A stretch of DNA of 64,000 bases from contig URXT01000008.1 of the NCBI GenBank assembly GCA_900551915.1, positions 7,631 through 71,630 of the forward strand, read 5' to 3'. Of this stretch, positions 17,315 to 27,019 are shown one piece after another. Made by a program: the position numbers and the translations under genes. Within the stretch, counting starts at the first letter, position 1; every line of letters begins with the position of its first letter. A model generated the notes under the pieces. It saw nothing but the letters and a program-made list of their open reading frames with translations. It was not told the DNA's origin and did no database searches. Source of the stretch: an uncultured bacterium. Lineage in GTDB: Bacteria; Cyanobacteriota; Vampirovibrionia; Gastranaerophilales; Gastranaerophilaceae.

Positions 17315-18093
17315 TAAATTATAATGGTTTCACCGTCCTCCGGGATTAAAAGATTTTCAAATCCTTTTTCCTGTATTAGTTTTCTCAGATCCTCTCGCGT
17401 TACGGACAGATGACTAACTGTGTCCATATGGCTTGCTATAACTGTTTTATCAGGATTAGTTCTTAAAATTTTATTAACATCTTCTTTGTCCATAATGATT
17501 CGCTCCCCGTTCAAAAGTGTTGCTCCGCAAGAGTTAATAATAACAATATCTGGGTTGTATGTTTTTAAAGCATCTTCGACTTCATCGCAGTAGATGCTGT
17601 CTCCAGCCAGGTATAGAGTTTTTTCCGATTCGGCTTTGTAGACAACTCCCATTGAATCATAAGGCATATTAATGCTTTTGCAAAGCGGTTCTATAATTTC
17701 TCTTTTTCCATGCTGGCATGAAGTTTTAAATAATTTTATGCCGTTAAATTCCGTTCCGTTAGGACTTATTAATTCAATATTTGTAAAACCTTTTGAATTC
17801 ATAAAATTCTTATCATAATCTGATTGAACAAAGATTTTGATGTTTTTATCAAGAGCTTTTTCTGCAAATTCATCCCAATGGTCAGGATGAACATGCGTTA
17901 CTATTACAGCATCAACATTTACTATTTCATTGATAGCAAATGGAAGTTCAACACGAGGCTGCCGTATTTGGGCATTGATTGCAGTATCAAATCCCGGCAT
18001 GTAATTTTTCGGTCCAAGCCAAGGGTCAATAAGAAATTTGTTGTTATTGTATTCAATGATAAGTGTTGCATTTCTGATTTGTGTTATCTTCAT
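17314..18093 (-). CDS. Metallo-beta-lactamase-fold hydrolase (UlaG/YycJ-like)
   Basis: 259 residues. N-terminal strand pair MKITQIRNATLIIEYNNNKF and the metal motif THVHPDHWD (HxHxDH) are typical of MBL-fold hydrolases; further ligands appear at CQHG, GDSIYCDEVED and ASHMD. Substrate unknown. It is divergent from an HxlR-family regulator whose repeats lie between the two genes, so it is probably that regulator's target. Confidence 0.82.
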   Translation of the reverse strand: MKITQIRNATLIIEYNNNKFLIDPWLGPKNYMPGFDTAINAQIRQPRVELPFAINEIVNVDAVIVTHVHPDHWDEFAEKALDKNIKIFVQSDYDKNFMNSKGFTNIELISPNGTEFNGIKLFKTSCQHGKREIIEPLCKSINMPYDSMGVVYKAESEKTLYLAGDSIYCDEVEDALKTYNPDIVIINSCGATLLNGERIIMDKEDVNKILRTNPDKTVIASHMDTVSHLSVTREDLRKLIQEKGFENLLIPEDGETIII

Positions 18094-18153
18094 AATAATC
18101 CTCCTTTTTCCCTATTTTAATACTATTATTTCTTTTTAACAAGAATACACTAA

Positions 18154-18185
18154 TTTGTATAATATTTACTTTTTTGTATAATATT
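18154..18185. promoter_or_regulatory. Direct-repeat operator/promoter between the hydrolase and HxlR genes
   Basis: The 13-mer TTTGTATAATATT occurs twice, at 18154-18166 and 18173-18185 (19-nt period, about two helical turns). Each copy contains a TATAAT box. Binding of the adjacent HxlR protein here is inferred from location and family habit. Confidence 0.6.
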
Positions 18186-18213
18186 AACAAAAATGTAACT
18201 AAAAGGAGTTTTT

Positions 18214-18576
18214 ATGAGAAAGATAAAGACAGAATACAAGTGTCCTCTTGAAGCAACTATGGATATCATAGGCGGAAAGTATAAAGGAATTATTCTTGGT
18301 CATCTGATTCAAAGGACACTCAGATACAATGAATTACAAAAACTCATACCTCAAGCTACACCTAAAATGCTAATTCAACAGCTAAAAGAACTTGAAGCCG
18401 ATGGCATTGTAGAGAGAAAATTATATCCGGTTGTTCCACCTAAAACAGAATATAGTCTTTCTGAAAGAGGTAAAACCCTTATCCCAATTATTATTGAGCT
18501 GAATAATTGGGGGATTGCTTATTTGAAAGAACAAAATATTCCTTGTAAATATGTTGAAGATTTATCTTCATCATAG
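18214..18576 (+). CDS. HxlR-family winged-helix regulator
   Basis: 120 residues. The family pattern is clear: CPLEATMDIIGGKYKGIILGHL, then RYNELQKLIPQATPKMLIQQLKELEADGIVER and YSLSERGKTLIPII. HxlR proteins bind DNA as dimers and often respond to reactive aldehydes or oxidants through an N-terminal Cys (here Cys10). Start supported by AAAGGAG. Divergent from the metallo-hydrolase, with tandem repeats in between. Confidence 0.92.
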   Translation: MRKIKTEYKCPLEATMDIIGGKYKGIILGHLIQRTLRYNELQKLIPQATPKMLIQQLKELEADGIVERKLYPVVPPKTEYSLSERGKTLIPIIIELNNWGIAYLKEQNIPCKYVEDLSSS

Positions 18577-18587
18577 TTGACAATAGG

Positions 18588-18845
18588 TTAATTTCTGAAA
18601 TAGTCGCAGATTAACGTTTTTTTCCGCGGAAGTACACTCCTGATTTTTTTCAGGAATTTGTTCTCTTCCAGCATTTCAAGCTCTTTTTTAAGGATTGCCT
18701 TTTCCAAAACAACTTTGTTATAAAGATCCGAGCATATAGAACTTTTATCTATATGTGCTTTTAATTTCGACAACTGAACTTCTTTTTCTTTAATGGTATT
18801 TATTAGTTCTCTTTTCACTTTTGAAGACCTCTTGAACTTTACCAT
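18588..18845 (-). CDS. Small basic coiled-coil protein
   Basis: 85 residues, unrecognised. Highly Lys-rich with heptad-like spacing of Leu/Ile (KEKEVQLSKLKAHI, VLEKAILKKELEMLEE), so probably a short coiled coil; basic ends could touch nucleic acid. The ribosome-binding site is poor. It is convergent with the HxlR gene, 11 nt apart. Confidence 0.5.
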   Translation of the reverse strand: MVKFKRSSKVKRELINTIKEKEVQLSKLKAHIDKSSICSDLYNKVVLEKAILKKELEMLEENKFLKKIRSVLPRKKTLICDYFRN

Positions 18846-18899
18846 ACAAGAATAATATCAATTCGAATTTTTTAAATCGACTTTTTAGTTGATTTCGGA

Positions 18900-19445
18900 C
18901 TAAGCCGGCAATAAATCATACTCATAGCCTATTTTTAAGGCTTTTATATTCAGCGGAAGAAGGTTTTTTCTATGAGGCGGAAGAACTGTATCAAGCGCCT
19001 GCATCAGGTGCTCCATAGAAACCATTTTACTTGCCTTTGCAAGAACCCCGACTGCCAGAATATTTGCCATTTTGACATTTCCTAATTCTTCGGCCAGCTT
19101 GGTTATAGGTGCAAAAAGGTAATTAATGTCTGCTCTGTTTTTAATCTCTTTTACAAGAGTTGAATTAGCAATCATATGACCGCCGTTTTTAATTTTTTTG
19201 AGGAACCTGTCAAAAGAAGCCTGATTTAAGGCAATAACATAATCGGTATCAATTTTGTTTACAGCACTTACCTCTTCGTCGCTTGCAACAACTTCACAAT
19301 TTACTGTTCCGCCTCTCATCTCTGCACCATAACTCGGATACCAGGTAACTTTTTTACCTGCAAGCATGAACGCAGTTGCAAGAACTTCACCGGCTAATAA
19401 CACGCCTTGTCCGCCAAATCCTGCTATTATAAAATTCTTTTCCAT
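18900..19445 (-). CDS. korC: 2-oxoacid:ferredoxin oxidoreductase, gamma subunit
   Basis: 181 residues with the catalytic gamma-domain signature of the family (IAGFGGQGVLLAGEVLA, then YPSYGAEMRGGTVNCEVV). Together with the alpha, beta and ferredoxin genes upstream it completes a four-subunit enzyme that oxidatively decarboxylates a 2-oxoacid to acyl-CoA and reduces ferredoxin. Gene order is D-A-B-C in the direction of transcription; 62 nt separates it from korB. Confidence 0.93.
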   Translation of the reverse strand: MEKNFIIAGFGGQGVLLAGEVLATAFMLAGKKVTWYPSYGAEMRGGTVNCEVVASDEEVSAVNKIDTDYVIALNQASFDRFLKKIKNGGHMIANSTLVKEIKNRADINYLFAPITKLAEELGNVKMANILAVGVLAKASKMVSMEHLMQALDTVLPPHRKNLLPLNIKALKIGYEYDLLPA

Positions 19446-19507
19446 TTTTATTTCCCTTATTTATCTATTGTCTTGAGCTGAAAATTATTAATTTCCGCCG
19501 GTTAGCC

Positions 19508-20263
19508 TTAAGGCTGGCTGTTTGTAATATCTTTGTATACTCCTGGGATGAAGGTTTTCATCATCTCCTCCCGAACTCTTTCATGTGCAGCTTCCGGTGT
19601 CATTTTCCAGTTTGTCGGGCAGGTTGACAGAATTTCTACAAAACCGAAACCTAAACCGCGAAGCTGTACTTCAAATGCTTTTTTAATTGCCTGTTTTGCT
19701 TTTCTTATGTTTGCAACAGAGTCAAGTGAAACTCTTGCTGAATATGCTGTTCCGTCGCAAAGCGCAACATGTTCGGCAATTTTTATCGGATAACCGTAAT
19801 ATTCGACATTTCTGCCGGTTGGAGATGTTGTTGTAATTTGGCCTAAAAGTGTCGTTGGGCCGAGCTGTCCGCCGGTCATGCCGTAAGTTGTATTGTTTAT
19901 ACAAATCGCACTTAAATTTTCGCCCCGAAGCGCCGCGTGTAAACTTTCAGCCAGCCCGATTGAGGCAAAATCACCATCGCCCTGGTAAGTGAAAACAAAC
20001 TTGTCCGGACGCGCGCGTTTTACACCTGTTGCTTCAGCCAGCGCTCTTCCGTGAGGCGCCTCGATAGAATCAACATTTAAAAAGTCGTAAGCCGTAACAG
20101 AACAGCCGATTGAAGCAGCCAAAATTGTTTTTTCTTTTAAATTCAATTCCTCAAGAACTTCAGCCACAAGTCTTATTGCAACGCCGTGGTCACAACCCGG
20201 GCAGAAGGAATATTTAGTATTTTCTCTGAATGTTTCCGGTATTTTAAAAACTTGTGTTGCCAT
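19508..20263 (-). CDS. korB: 2-oxoacid:ferredoxin oxidoreductase, beta (TPP-binding) subunit
   Basis: 251 residues. FCPGCDHGVAIRLVAE binds near the cofactor and YQGDGDFASIG ... NNTTYGMTGGQLGPTT is the thiamine diphosphate/Mg site. Starts at a TAATG junction with the korA stop, so the two are translationally coupled. The substrate (2-oxoglutarate or branched 2-oxoacid) is not certain from sequence; the separate alpha, beta, gamma and ferredoxin chains fit Kor or Vor types. Confidence 0.93.
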   Translation of the reverse strand: MATQVFKIPETFRENTKYSFCPGCDHGVAIRLVAEVLEELNLKEKTILAASIGCSVTAYDFLNVDSIEAPHGRALAEATGVKRARPDKFVFTYQGDGDFASIGLAESLHAALRGENLSAICINNTTYGMTGGQLGPTTLLGQITTTSPTGRNVEYYGYPIKIAEHVALCDGTAYSARVSLDSVANIRKAKQAIKKAFEVQLRGLGFGFVEILSTCPTNWKMTPEAAHERVREEMMKTFIPGVYKDITNSQP

Positions 20264-21330
20264 TATATTAAATCCTCAATTTGTGCTGCGATTTCTTCCG
20301 GAGCAGGCGGTGCGCCTACCGGTTTGTGAATAAGTTCAACAGGAGCTTTTCCGTTGAGAGCAAGTCTTACATCATTAATCATCTGTCCCATGTTGACTTC
20401 AACCGTAATAAATTTTTTAGTTTTTTCCGCTAATTCATTTAGTCGTTTGTTCGGAAACGGGAATAATGTAATAGGTCTGAAGAAACCGGCTTTAATTCCT
20501 TTTTCGCGGCAGATTTTCATTGCGGTTTTAACGTTTCTTGAAGTGCTGCCAAAGCTTACAAGAATTACTTCTGCGTCTTCTGTCCCGATTTCTTCCCATT
20601 CGGTTTCGTTTTCTTCAATAGCTCTGTATTTTGCGTAAAGTTTCTCCAAAAATTCACACTGGTTTTCTGCAAGCGGAGCGTAAGAGCGGATTACGCGTCC
20701 GTTTCTTCCTTTTGCGCCGGTCAAAGCCCAATCTGAATTATCAATCTGTGGATACGGATACTCTTTAAACTCAACAGGCTCCATCATCTGTCCCAGAAGT
20801 CCATCAGCCAAAAGCACAGCAGGATTTCTGTATTTATGTGCAAGATAGAAAGCTTTGTAAGTTAAATCAACACATTCCTGAACAGTAGAAGGTGCAAGAA
20901 CTATAAGTTTGTAATCTCCGTTTCCACCACCTTTTGTCGCCTGAAAATAGTCGCCCTGGGATGGATAAATATTTCCCAAACCCGGGCCGCCACGCATTAC
21001 GCTTATTAATACAACAGGCAGCTGGTCTGCTGTTGCATAAGAAAGAGCTTCCTGCATTAATGCCACTGCACAGCTGGAAGAGGATGTCATTGCCTTAGCG
21101 CCGGTTGAACAGGCGCCTATTACCATATTAATTGCAGCAAGTTCGCTTTCAGCACAAACGTAAGCTCTTTTTAATTCCTGCATTTTGCCGCTCATAAATT
21201 CACCGATTTCACTTTGCGGTGTAATCGGGTATCCAAAATAACATTCACATCCTGCCAGAATTGCAGCTTGTGCAATCGCATAATTCCCTTTTGTCAAAAC
21301 TTGTTTATTTGTAATACACTGCGTTGTCAT
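20263..21330 (-). CDS. korA: 2-oxoacid:ferredoxin oxidoreductase, alpha subunit
   Basis: 355 residues from the ATG of MTTQCITNKQVLTKGNYAIA; upstream in-frame codons lie inside the ferredoxin gene and are unlikely to be used. Signatures: AILAGCECYFGYPITPQSE, SSSCAVALMQEALSYA, GDYFQATKGGGNGDY and PAVLLADGLLGQMMEPVEF. It forms the catalytic core with the beta subunit. It lies 2 nt after korD. Confidence 0.93.
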   Translation of the reverse strand: MTTQCITNKQVLTKGNYAIAQAAILAGCECYFGYPITPQSEIGEFMSGKMQELKRAYVCAESELAAINMVIGACSTGAKAMTSSSSCAVALMQEALSYATADQLPVVLISVMRGGPGLGNIYPSQGDYFQATKGGGNGDYKLIVLAPSTVQECVDLTYKAFYLAHKYRNPAVLLADGLLGQMMEPVEFKEYPYPQIDNSDWALTGAKGRNGRVIRSYAPLAENQCEFLEKLYAKYRAIEENETEWEEIGTEDAEVILVSFGSTSRNVKTAMKICREKGIKAGFFRPITLFPFPNKRLNELAEKTKKFITVEVNMGQMINDVRLALNGKAPVELIHKPVGAPPAPEEIAAQIEDLI

Positions 21331-21332
21331 AA

Positions 21333-21545
21333 TTAACCTCTGTAAACTTCCGTAATCGCTAAATCGGGACATCTTGTCGCACACATTGCACACCCTATGC
21401 ATTTGTTTTCCGGATCTGAAAATTCTACAACACGGTTTCCAAGATTATTTGTTTCACTGCTCACTTTTAATAAATTTTTAGGACATTCTTTTATGCATAA
21501 ATAACAAGCTTTGCATTTATTTTTGTCGATAATTATGTGGCTCAT
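21333..21545 (-). CDS. korD: Ferredoxin subunit of the 2-oxoacid:ferredoxin oxidoreductase
   Basis: 70 residues with two classic 4Fe-4S motifs: CKACYLCIKECP and CIGCAMCATRCP. The longer in-frame ORF upstream is non-coding leader; ATG at 21545 has a GAGGTG ribosome-binding site. First gene of the korDABC operon; delivers electrons from the TPP subunits to soluble ferredoxin. Confidence 0.92.
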   Translation of the reverse strand: MSHIIIDKNKCKACYLCIKECPKNLLKVSSETNNLGNRVVEFSDPENKCIGCAMCATRCPDLAITEVYRG

Positions 21546-21712
21546 CAGCACCTCTTTAATACATGTCTTAAAATATATTATAGCACTTAAATTTTTAAAG
21601 AGTAACTTTATCTTTACAATTGTAATAATATCCCTTAATATTTTTGCTCTCAGCAGGGTTGTTCTGCTAAAATGTTGCAGTAGGGATATAAATTTATTAA
21701 GGGAAAGCGCAA

Positions 21713-24700
21713 ATGGCACAAACTGAAATTGATGATATTTTAAATTCGATAAGAGCTGAAAATCAGGTGAGCAATGATATGTTCGGCAAAACTTTAACAG
21801 AGATAAATTCGAAGCTTGAAGATATTGCAAACGACGGCATTACAGCAGAGCTGATAAAAACAACTCTGCAGGATGTAAAAACTGATTTAGATAACCGCTA
21901 TCGGTTTGTGACAGAAAAATTTGAGAACATTAAAGACGCTTTTGAACAAATAAATCAACGTCATGATTTGTTAGTAACAAATTCTGACCTGAAAATGATG
22001 TTTAACCTTCTTAATGAAAATATCGACCATTTTACGCAAGAAATTACACAGCAGCAATCCTTAATAAATGATATTGAAACAAATTTGGATGAATTCCGAA
22101 ATGATACTTCAAGAAAAGACGAAATTCTTGAAAGAGTTGCAGTCGTAAAAGATGGCATTGATGAAGTTAATAGAGGCTTGCAGGCTTCAATTATGGAGGT
22201 GAATTCCAGCCTCAGAAATATTACCAAAAACCTTATGACAATGGATGCTACAGAGCAGAATGATATTATCAAAAGGGAACTTGAAAATATTTATTTGGCA
22301 GTAAATGCGGTTCTTTCTTCAATGGAGATACTTGACCAAAAAAATGATGATATTGCAAAAAATATCGTTGCAAAAGAAGATTTAATAAATCTTGCCGGTA
22401 AAATTGACAATTCTATTGCTCTGGTTTCAGAAAAACTTGATTCCTCTGATAATCAGGCTTCTGATAATACTGAAAAAATAATTTCAGAAATTGAAAAAAA
22501 TAGAAACGAACTTTTGAGTTTTAATGAAAATGTTTCAAAAGGGCTTTCAGAATATTTAAATTCTGTCCGTGATGTTCTTTCAAACTGCATTGACGAAATC
22601 AAACAGTCGCAAGCTGTTAATGCGGTCGAAGACGATAGTCTGGCACGTCAAAAATTCGAAAATCTTGAAAAACTTTCTGATGACATAAGAAAAATAGATA
22701 CAACAATTTCATCGCAAAACGAAAGTTATATTAATCTTGTAAGTTCAAAGATTAAAGAACTTGGCGTTGTGATTGACGATTTCAAAAAATATGTTGATGA
22801 AAGACATGGCGGAATTGAAGAAAATCTCCAGTCAAAGCTTGACCATCTTGACATTCTGATTGCAAGCGGTTCGTCAATGCTTCAGGACAGATTCGGCGAA
22901 TTGCAGGCAAAAGTTGAAGAAAGTATTAAATCAATAGAAACTTTTGCTGAAGATAACAGTATTAAACTTGGCAATTCTTTGTCGGAAATGAGCGATATCA
23001 AATCTGAAATTTCAAGAATTTTGGAGAACATGACGGCTTTCAACTCTCATCAGGAGACTAATTTTTCAAACTTCAACAACCGTCTTGACGGTGACCTGTC
23101 AGAGCTTAAGGATAATTTAAACGGATTTTGTTCAAGCTTTGAAGCTTTAAAATACACGCTTGAGCAATCCAATATTGATAATCGCGGGCTTCTGGCAGAA
23201 ATCGTTGAAGATGCAGCAAATCAAACGCGTTCAATTGTTGAAAATTTAAGCAGCAGCACTTCCGAAAATGTTTTGAAAAATCTTGACATGCAGATGGAAC
23301 TTTTAAAAGAGCAGTTAAATGATTTGAGAAATGTTTTTACTTCAATTTCAGCAAAAAATGTTGAGAACCTTCTTGCAAATATCGAACAGTCGGCGGGCAG
23401 AATTGATTCTTTAAATTCAAGTTTGACAGAAAACCTTGACAAAAATTTCCAATCAATGCGCGATATGATAACTGTTTCCGGAAGTGAAAACAGCCGCCAG
23501 ATATCAGAATTTGAGGAAAAATTCACCTCTGTTTCTCAAATGAATGCAAGCGGAATAATGAATGAAATTAGTGCTGCATCATCAAAAATTGACAGCTTAA
23601 ACGAGAGTTTGTCCGGCGAATTGAATGGTAATATTCAAACTATACGCGATATGCTGACAGCATCCGACAGCGAAAACCGCCGCCAGCTGGCAGAATTGGA
23701 TGAAAAATTAGTAAATGTTTCACAAGAAAATGCAAGCGGAATAATAAATGAAATTAATGCCGCATCATCAAAAATCGACAGCCTGAACGAAAGTTTATCA
23801 GGCGAATTGAACAGTAATTTTTCAGCAATACGTGATGCTGTATCTTTTGCTGAAAACGAAAGCAGGCAGCAGTTTGATGAACTCGGCACAAAAATTGTTT
23901 CAGACGCGCAGACCAATACAGGCAATATAATTTCCGAAATTTCAACAGTTTCAGCAAAAATTGACACTGTGGGGGTAGATTTGTCCACTGAACTTGACAA
24001 TAATTTTGAAATGGTCAGGGATTTTATCGAAAACTCAAATGAGGATAAAAAACAAAATGCGGCAGAATTTGCGGCTTTATCAGGCAGTATTAAAAATCTT
24101 GAGGCTGAGTTTTCTAAAAATACGGAGAAATTTCAGGTTGCTTTAAATGAGCAGATGAACAGCCTTGAAAATTATATTTCCGTGTTAAAGGAATGCAATT
24201 CAAAAGAAGAAGACAAAAATAATTATGACGCAGAGTTTGAAGCACTTACAGAAAAACTTCTTGCTGTTGAAACCGCACTTCGCGAGGCAGGTGAAAATTT
24301 TGGCGATAACCTGATGATGGTTCAGAATAAAATTGCCGATTATGCAAAATCTGTGGATTATGTTTCAAAAGAAACCGGCGATAAACTTGAAACTTCACTT
24401 GAAGAAATTTCTTCTGTTAAAGCCGAACTTGCGAAATTTATTGAAAGCCTTCCTAAAGCTGACGATGAAGCATCAGAAAAAATTCTTGCAACTTTAAACG
24501 AAATACAAGCAAAATTTGAAGATGTTCTGGTAAACATAAGCGATATTAAAGATGATGTAAACGGAAATGTTACTTCTTCTTTGCAGCACAATGCCGCAAT
24601 TCTTGAAGATAAGTTTTTAATCTTACAAGAACTTCTGAACGATAATAATTTGAAAAACTTTGACCGAATTAATGATTTTGGTGAAAATCTCCAAAATAAA

Positions 24701-27019
24701 ATCGACGGATTAAAACAGGAAATAGGTCTTGTAAATACGGATATTTCAGAAATTATTACAGCAAGAACTGAAGCTTTATCTAATGACTTTATTCCTTTGA
24801 AGGAATCTATCGACAATTTTGTAAACACTGATTTTAATAAAATAATTGATAATATAAAATCACAAATAGAGCTTTCATATCTGAATTTTTCGGCTGATGT
24901 AAATGAGAATATGGCTGAAAATCATGATAATTATGTTCAGCTAAATGACGCGTATCAAACTCTTGTTGATAAATTTTCACGTGTTGAAGAAGTCATAAAT
25001 GATTTAAGTCTTAACCAAATTGGTGTTATGACCTCGACAATCACGGAGGTTGAAAGCAATATTGCTAATAATTTTGATAAAACCAATGAGCTTTTGGAAA
25101 GCTGGAAAAATGATTTAAAAAGAATTGAGGCCAAGATTGATACGGGTTCCAAAAACAGTGAACTTGTTATCAGCGGTTCATTAAAAGAATTTACCAATGA
25201 GATAAAGACAAATTCTGCTGTTGGTGCAAACAAAATTATCTCTAACATAGAAACTCTTGGAACAGGTCTGAAATCTGAAATTGCTTCAATCAAAAATACT
25301 TCTGCCGCAGACGCGGAAAAACTTTCGGAAAGTATAAATGCCCTGAATGAAAAAGTTGATATTCTTGCAATGTCAGACCCATCAGCAAATTTTGAAGATT
25401 TAATAGATTCAGTTCAAGAGAAAATTGACACACTGATTTCGTCTGACATAAGCGGTGAAAAATTAAAAGATATTGAAAATGCTGTTGAAAATGTAAGTAA
25501 TAAAATTGATGTTCTTGCGATGTCAGATGATACTTCAAAAATTGAAGATATAGAAACCTCAATTAAATCAATCCGCGACAAAATTGAAACACTTAATTTG
25601 ATAGACGGAAGCATCAACTTTGATGAAATAGAAAATGATATCAAATCTCTTCATGAAAAAGTGGATGTACTTGCATTTTCAGCAGATGATATAAAGCTTG
25701 AAAATATAGAAGAAGGCCTTAAATCTCTTCACGACAAAGTTGATGTCATTGCATTATCGGATAACGAAGAAAAAATAGAAAATATGGTGCAGGCGCTTCA
25801 TGAAAAAGTTGATATTCTTGCTTCTTCCGAAGACGATGATTTATATTCAGAAATTCAGGATATCAAAGGACTGATTGTCGAGCAGCGCAAACAAATTGAA
25901 CAATTCGGCAGCAGCGAACGCTCCGACAATGTTGACAAATATCTTGAAGATTTGGAAAACCGCCTTTCCGGCCTTGATTTTGAAAAGAATGCAAGTGATA
26001 TCAAAGATTCGGTTATGAACGCTATTCTGGCTGTTGCCGACCAGATTACGTTTGCCGAAGAAACTGAAGAAATCAAGGATTTCGTTGAAGAAAGAACCGA
26101 CGAAATTAATAAAAATCTTCTTGATGTCAAGCAGCAGTTAAGCAACATCGCCTGCAGTTCCGAAGCATGGGATTATTCTTACACAATGCAGGATATCGAA
26201 TCAGACATCGCAAAACTCCGTATAATTTTGAATGATATTTCAGCGTCAACTTCAAAAGACGAAATTAATGAAATTTCGCAAAATATGCACAAGATTGCAG
26301 CTTCTGTAAATACGCTTCACAGCAGCCTGACAGAAGAACAAATCCTTGAGCTGAAAAGCGATATCGAAAAAATTAATGCAGATGTCATAAGCCTTAGCGC
26401 AAGAACTAACAAACTTCTTCTGACCTCTGACGAATCCTATAAAGCATTGACCGACGGGCTTGATGAATTCAGCCGCGTCACAAACCAGCTGCAAAAACGT
26501 ATTGATGTTCTTGATAACAGCGGAATTAACGAGATTATTGAGAAAAAACTCGACAACATTAATGACGCTGTTACCTCAAGTGCAAATTCTGATAATATAA
26601 TGCGCCAGGTTATGCTTTATCTTGGAGAATGGATTGACGAGGCGAGCGAAAAACTTGATACAATTTCTACGGATACATCAAATCTTTCCTTGATGAATTC
26701 TGAATTATGCCTTCTTAAAACAATGATTGACAATAAAGAAATCGTTTCAGCTTTTGAGAAAAAATTCACAGAACAGCAGAAAAAGATTAACAACCTTGAA
26801 AGCAAACTTGAAGCAGTTTTGCATGCTGTCGAAAATCATGAAGATACAGCGTTAAATCGTAAAATTGAAATTTTTGATGATAAAATAAATTCAGTAGATG
26901 AAAAAATGATGTATCTGGATGAGAAAATTTCAATGCTGGATGAAAAGCTTGAAAATCTTGACAGTAAATTAAACAAACTTTCACAAGGAATAGAAAAGCT
27001 GGCAGCTTATGTTGACTAA
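21713..27019 (+). CDS. Giant coiled-coil protein (1768 residues)
   Basis: Not assignable to a known family. No signal peptide or transmembrane helix is visible; composition is dominated by Asp, Glu, Lys, Leu, Ile, Ser and Asn with almost no Pro or Trp, so the whole chain is probably a long helical rod. Several repeat zones occur: four tandem 62-residue units (residues about 550-797), a series of short units like KSLHEKVDVLAFS (about 1235-1380), and a C-terminal heptad array with DEK(I/L) pairs ending near YVD. Its plan recalls cytoskeletal or scaffold proteins (inference). Its 3-prime end overlaps the FAD oxidase by 11 nt. Confidence 0.8.
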   Translation: MAQTEIDDILNSIRAENQVSNDMFGKTLTEINSKLEDIANDGITAELIKTTLQDVKTDLDNRYRFVTEKFENIKDAFEQINQRHDLLVTNSDLKMMFNLLNENIDHFTQEITQQQSLINDIETNLDEFRNDTSRKDEILERVAVVKDGIDEVNRGLQASIMEVNSSLRNITKNLMTMDATEQNDIIKRELENIYLAVNAVLSSMEILDQKNDDIAKNIVAKEDLINLAGKIDNSIALVSEKLDSSDNQASDNTEKIISEIEKNRNELLSFNENVSKGLSEYLNSVRDVLSNCIDEIKQSQAVNAVEDDSLARQKFENLEKLSDDIRKIDTTISSQNESYINLVSSKIKELGVVIDDFKKYVDERHGGIEENLQSKLDHLDILIASGSSMLQDRFGELQAKVEESIKSIETFAEDNSIKLGNSLSEMSDIKSEISRILENMTAFNSHQETNFSNFNNRLDGDLSELKDNLNGFCSSFEALKYTLEQSNIDNRGLLAEIVEDAANQTRSIVENLSSSTSENVLKNLDMQMELLKEQLNDLRNVFTSISAKNVENLLANIEQSAGRIDSLNSSLTENLDKNFQSMRDMITVSGSENSRQISEFEEKFTSVSQMNASGIMNEISAASSKIDSLNESLSGELNGNIQTIRDMLTASDSENRRQLAELDEKLVNVSQENASGIINEINAASSKIDSLNESLSGELNSNFSAIRDAVSFAENESRQQFDELGTKIVSDAQTNTGNIISEISTVSAKIDTVGVDLSTELDNNFEMVRDFIENSNEDKKQNAAEFAALSGSIKNLEAEFSKNTEKFQVALNEQMNSLENYISVLKECNSKEEDKNNYDAEFEALTEKLLAVETALREAGENFGDNLMMVQNKIADYAKSVDYVSKETGDKLETSLEEISSVKAELAKFIESLPKADDEASEKILATLNEIQAKFEDVLVNISDIKDDVNGNVTSSLQHNAAILEDKFLILQELLNDNNLKNFDRINDFGENLQNKIDGLKQEIGLVNTDISEIITARTEALSNDFIPLKESIDNFVNTDFNKIIDNIKSQIELSYLNFSADVNENMAENHDNYVQLNDAYQTLVDKFSRVEEVINDLSLNQIGVMTSTITEVESNIANNFDKTNELLESWKNDLKRIEAKIDTGSKNSELVISGSLKEFTNEIKTNSAVGANKIISNIETLGTGLKSEIASIKNTSAADAEKLSESINALNEKVDILAMSDPSANFEDLIDSVQEKIDTLISSDISGEKLKDIENAVENVSNKIDVLAMSDDTSKIEDIETSIKSIRDKIETLNLIDGSINFDEIENDIKSLHEKVDVLAFSADDIKLENIEEGLKSLHDKVDVIALSDNEEKIENMVQALHEKVDILASSEDDDLYSEIQDIKGLIVEQRKQIEQFGSSERSDNVDKYLEDLENRLSGLDFEKNASDIKDSVMNAILAVADQITFAEETEEIKDFVEERTDEINKNLLDVKQQLSNIACSSEAWDYSYTMQDIESDIAKLRIILNDISASTSKDEINEISQNMHKIAASVNTLHSSLTEEQILELKSDIEKINADVISLSARTNKLLLTSDESYKALTDGLDEFSRVTNQLQKRIDVLDNSGINEIIEKKLDNINDAVTSSANSDNIMRQVMLYLGEWIDEASEKLDTISTDTSNLSLMNSELCLLKTMIDNKEIVSAFEKKFTEQQKKINNLESKLEAVLHAVENHEDTALNRKIEIFDDKINSVDEKMMYLDEKISMLDEKLENLDSKLNKLSQGIEKLAAYVD
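23360..24103 (+). repeat. Four tandem 186-bp coding repeats in the giant coiled-coil gene
   Basis: Units begin at 23360, 23546, 23732 and 23918, exactly 186 bp (62 codons) apart. Units 2 and 3 are nearly identical over ASGI(M/I)NEI(S/N)AASSKIDS then SLNESLSGELN; units 1 and 4 are diverged. A recent in-frame duplication made units 2 and 3. Confidence 0.85.

Noticed and set aside
23360..24103. CRISPR-like periodic repeats
   Set aside because: The 186-bp units are in-frame coding repeats with no constant short repeat and no spacer pattern; no cas genes.
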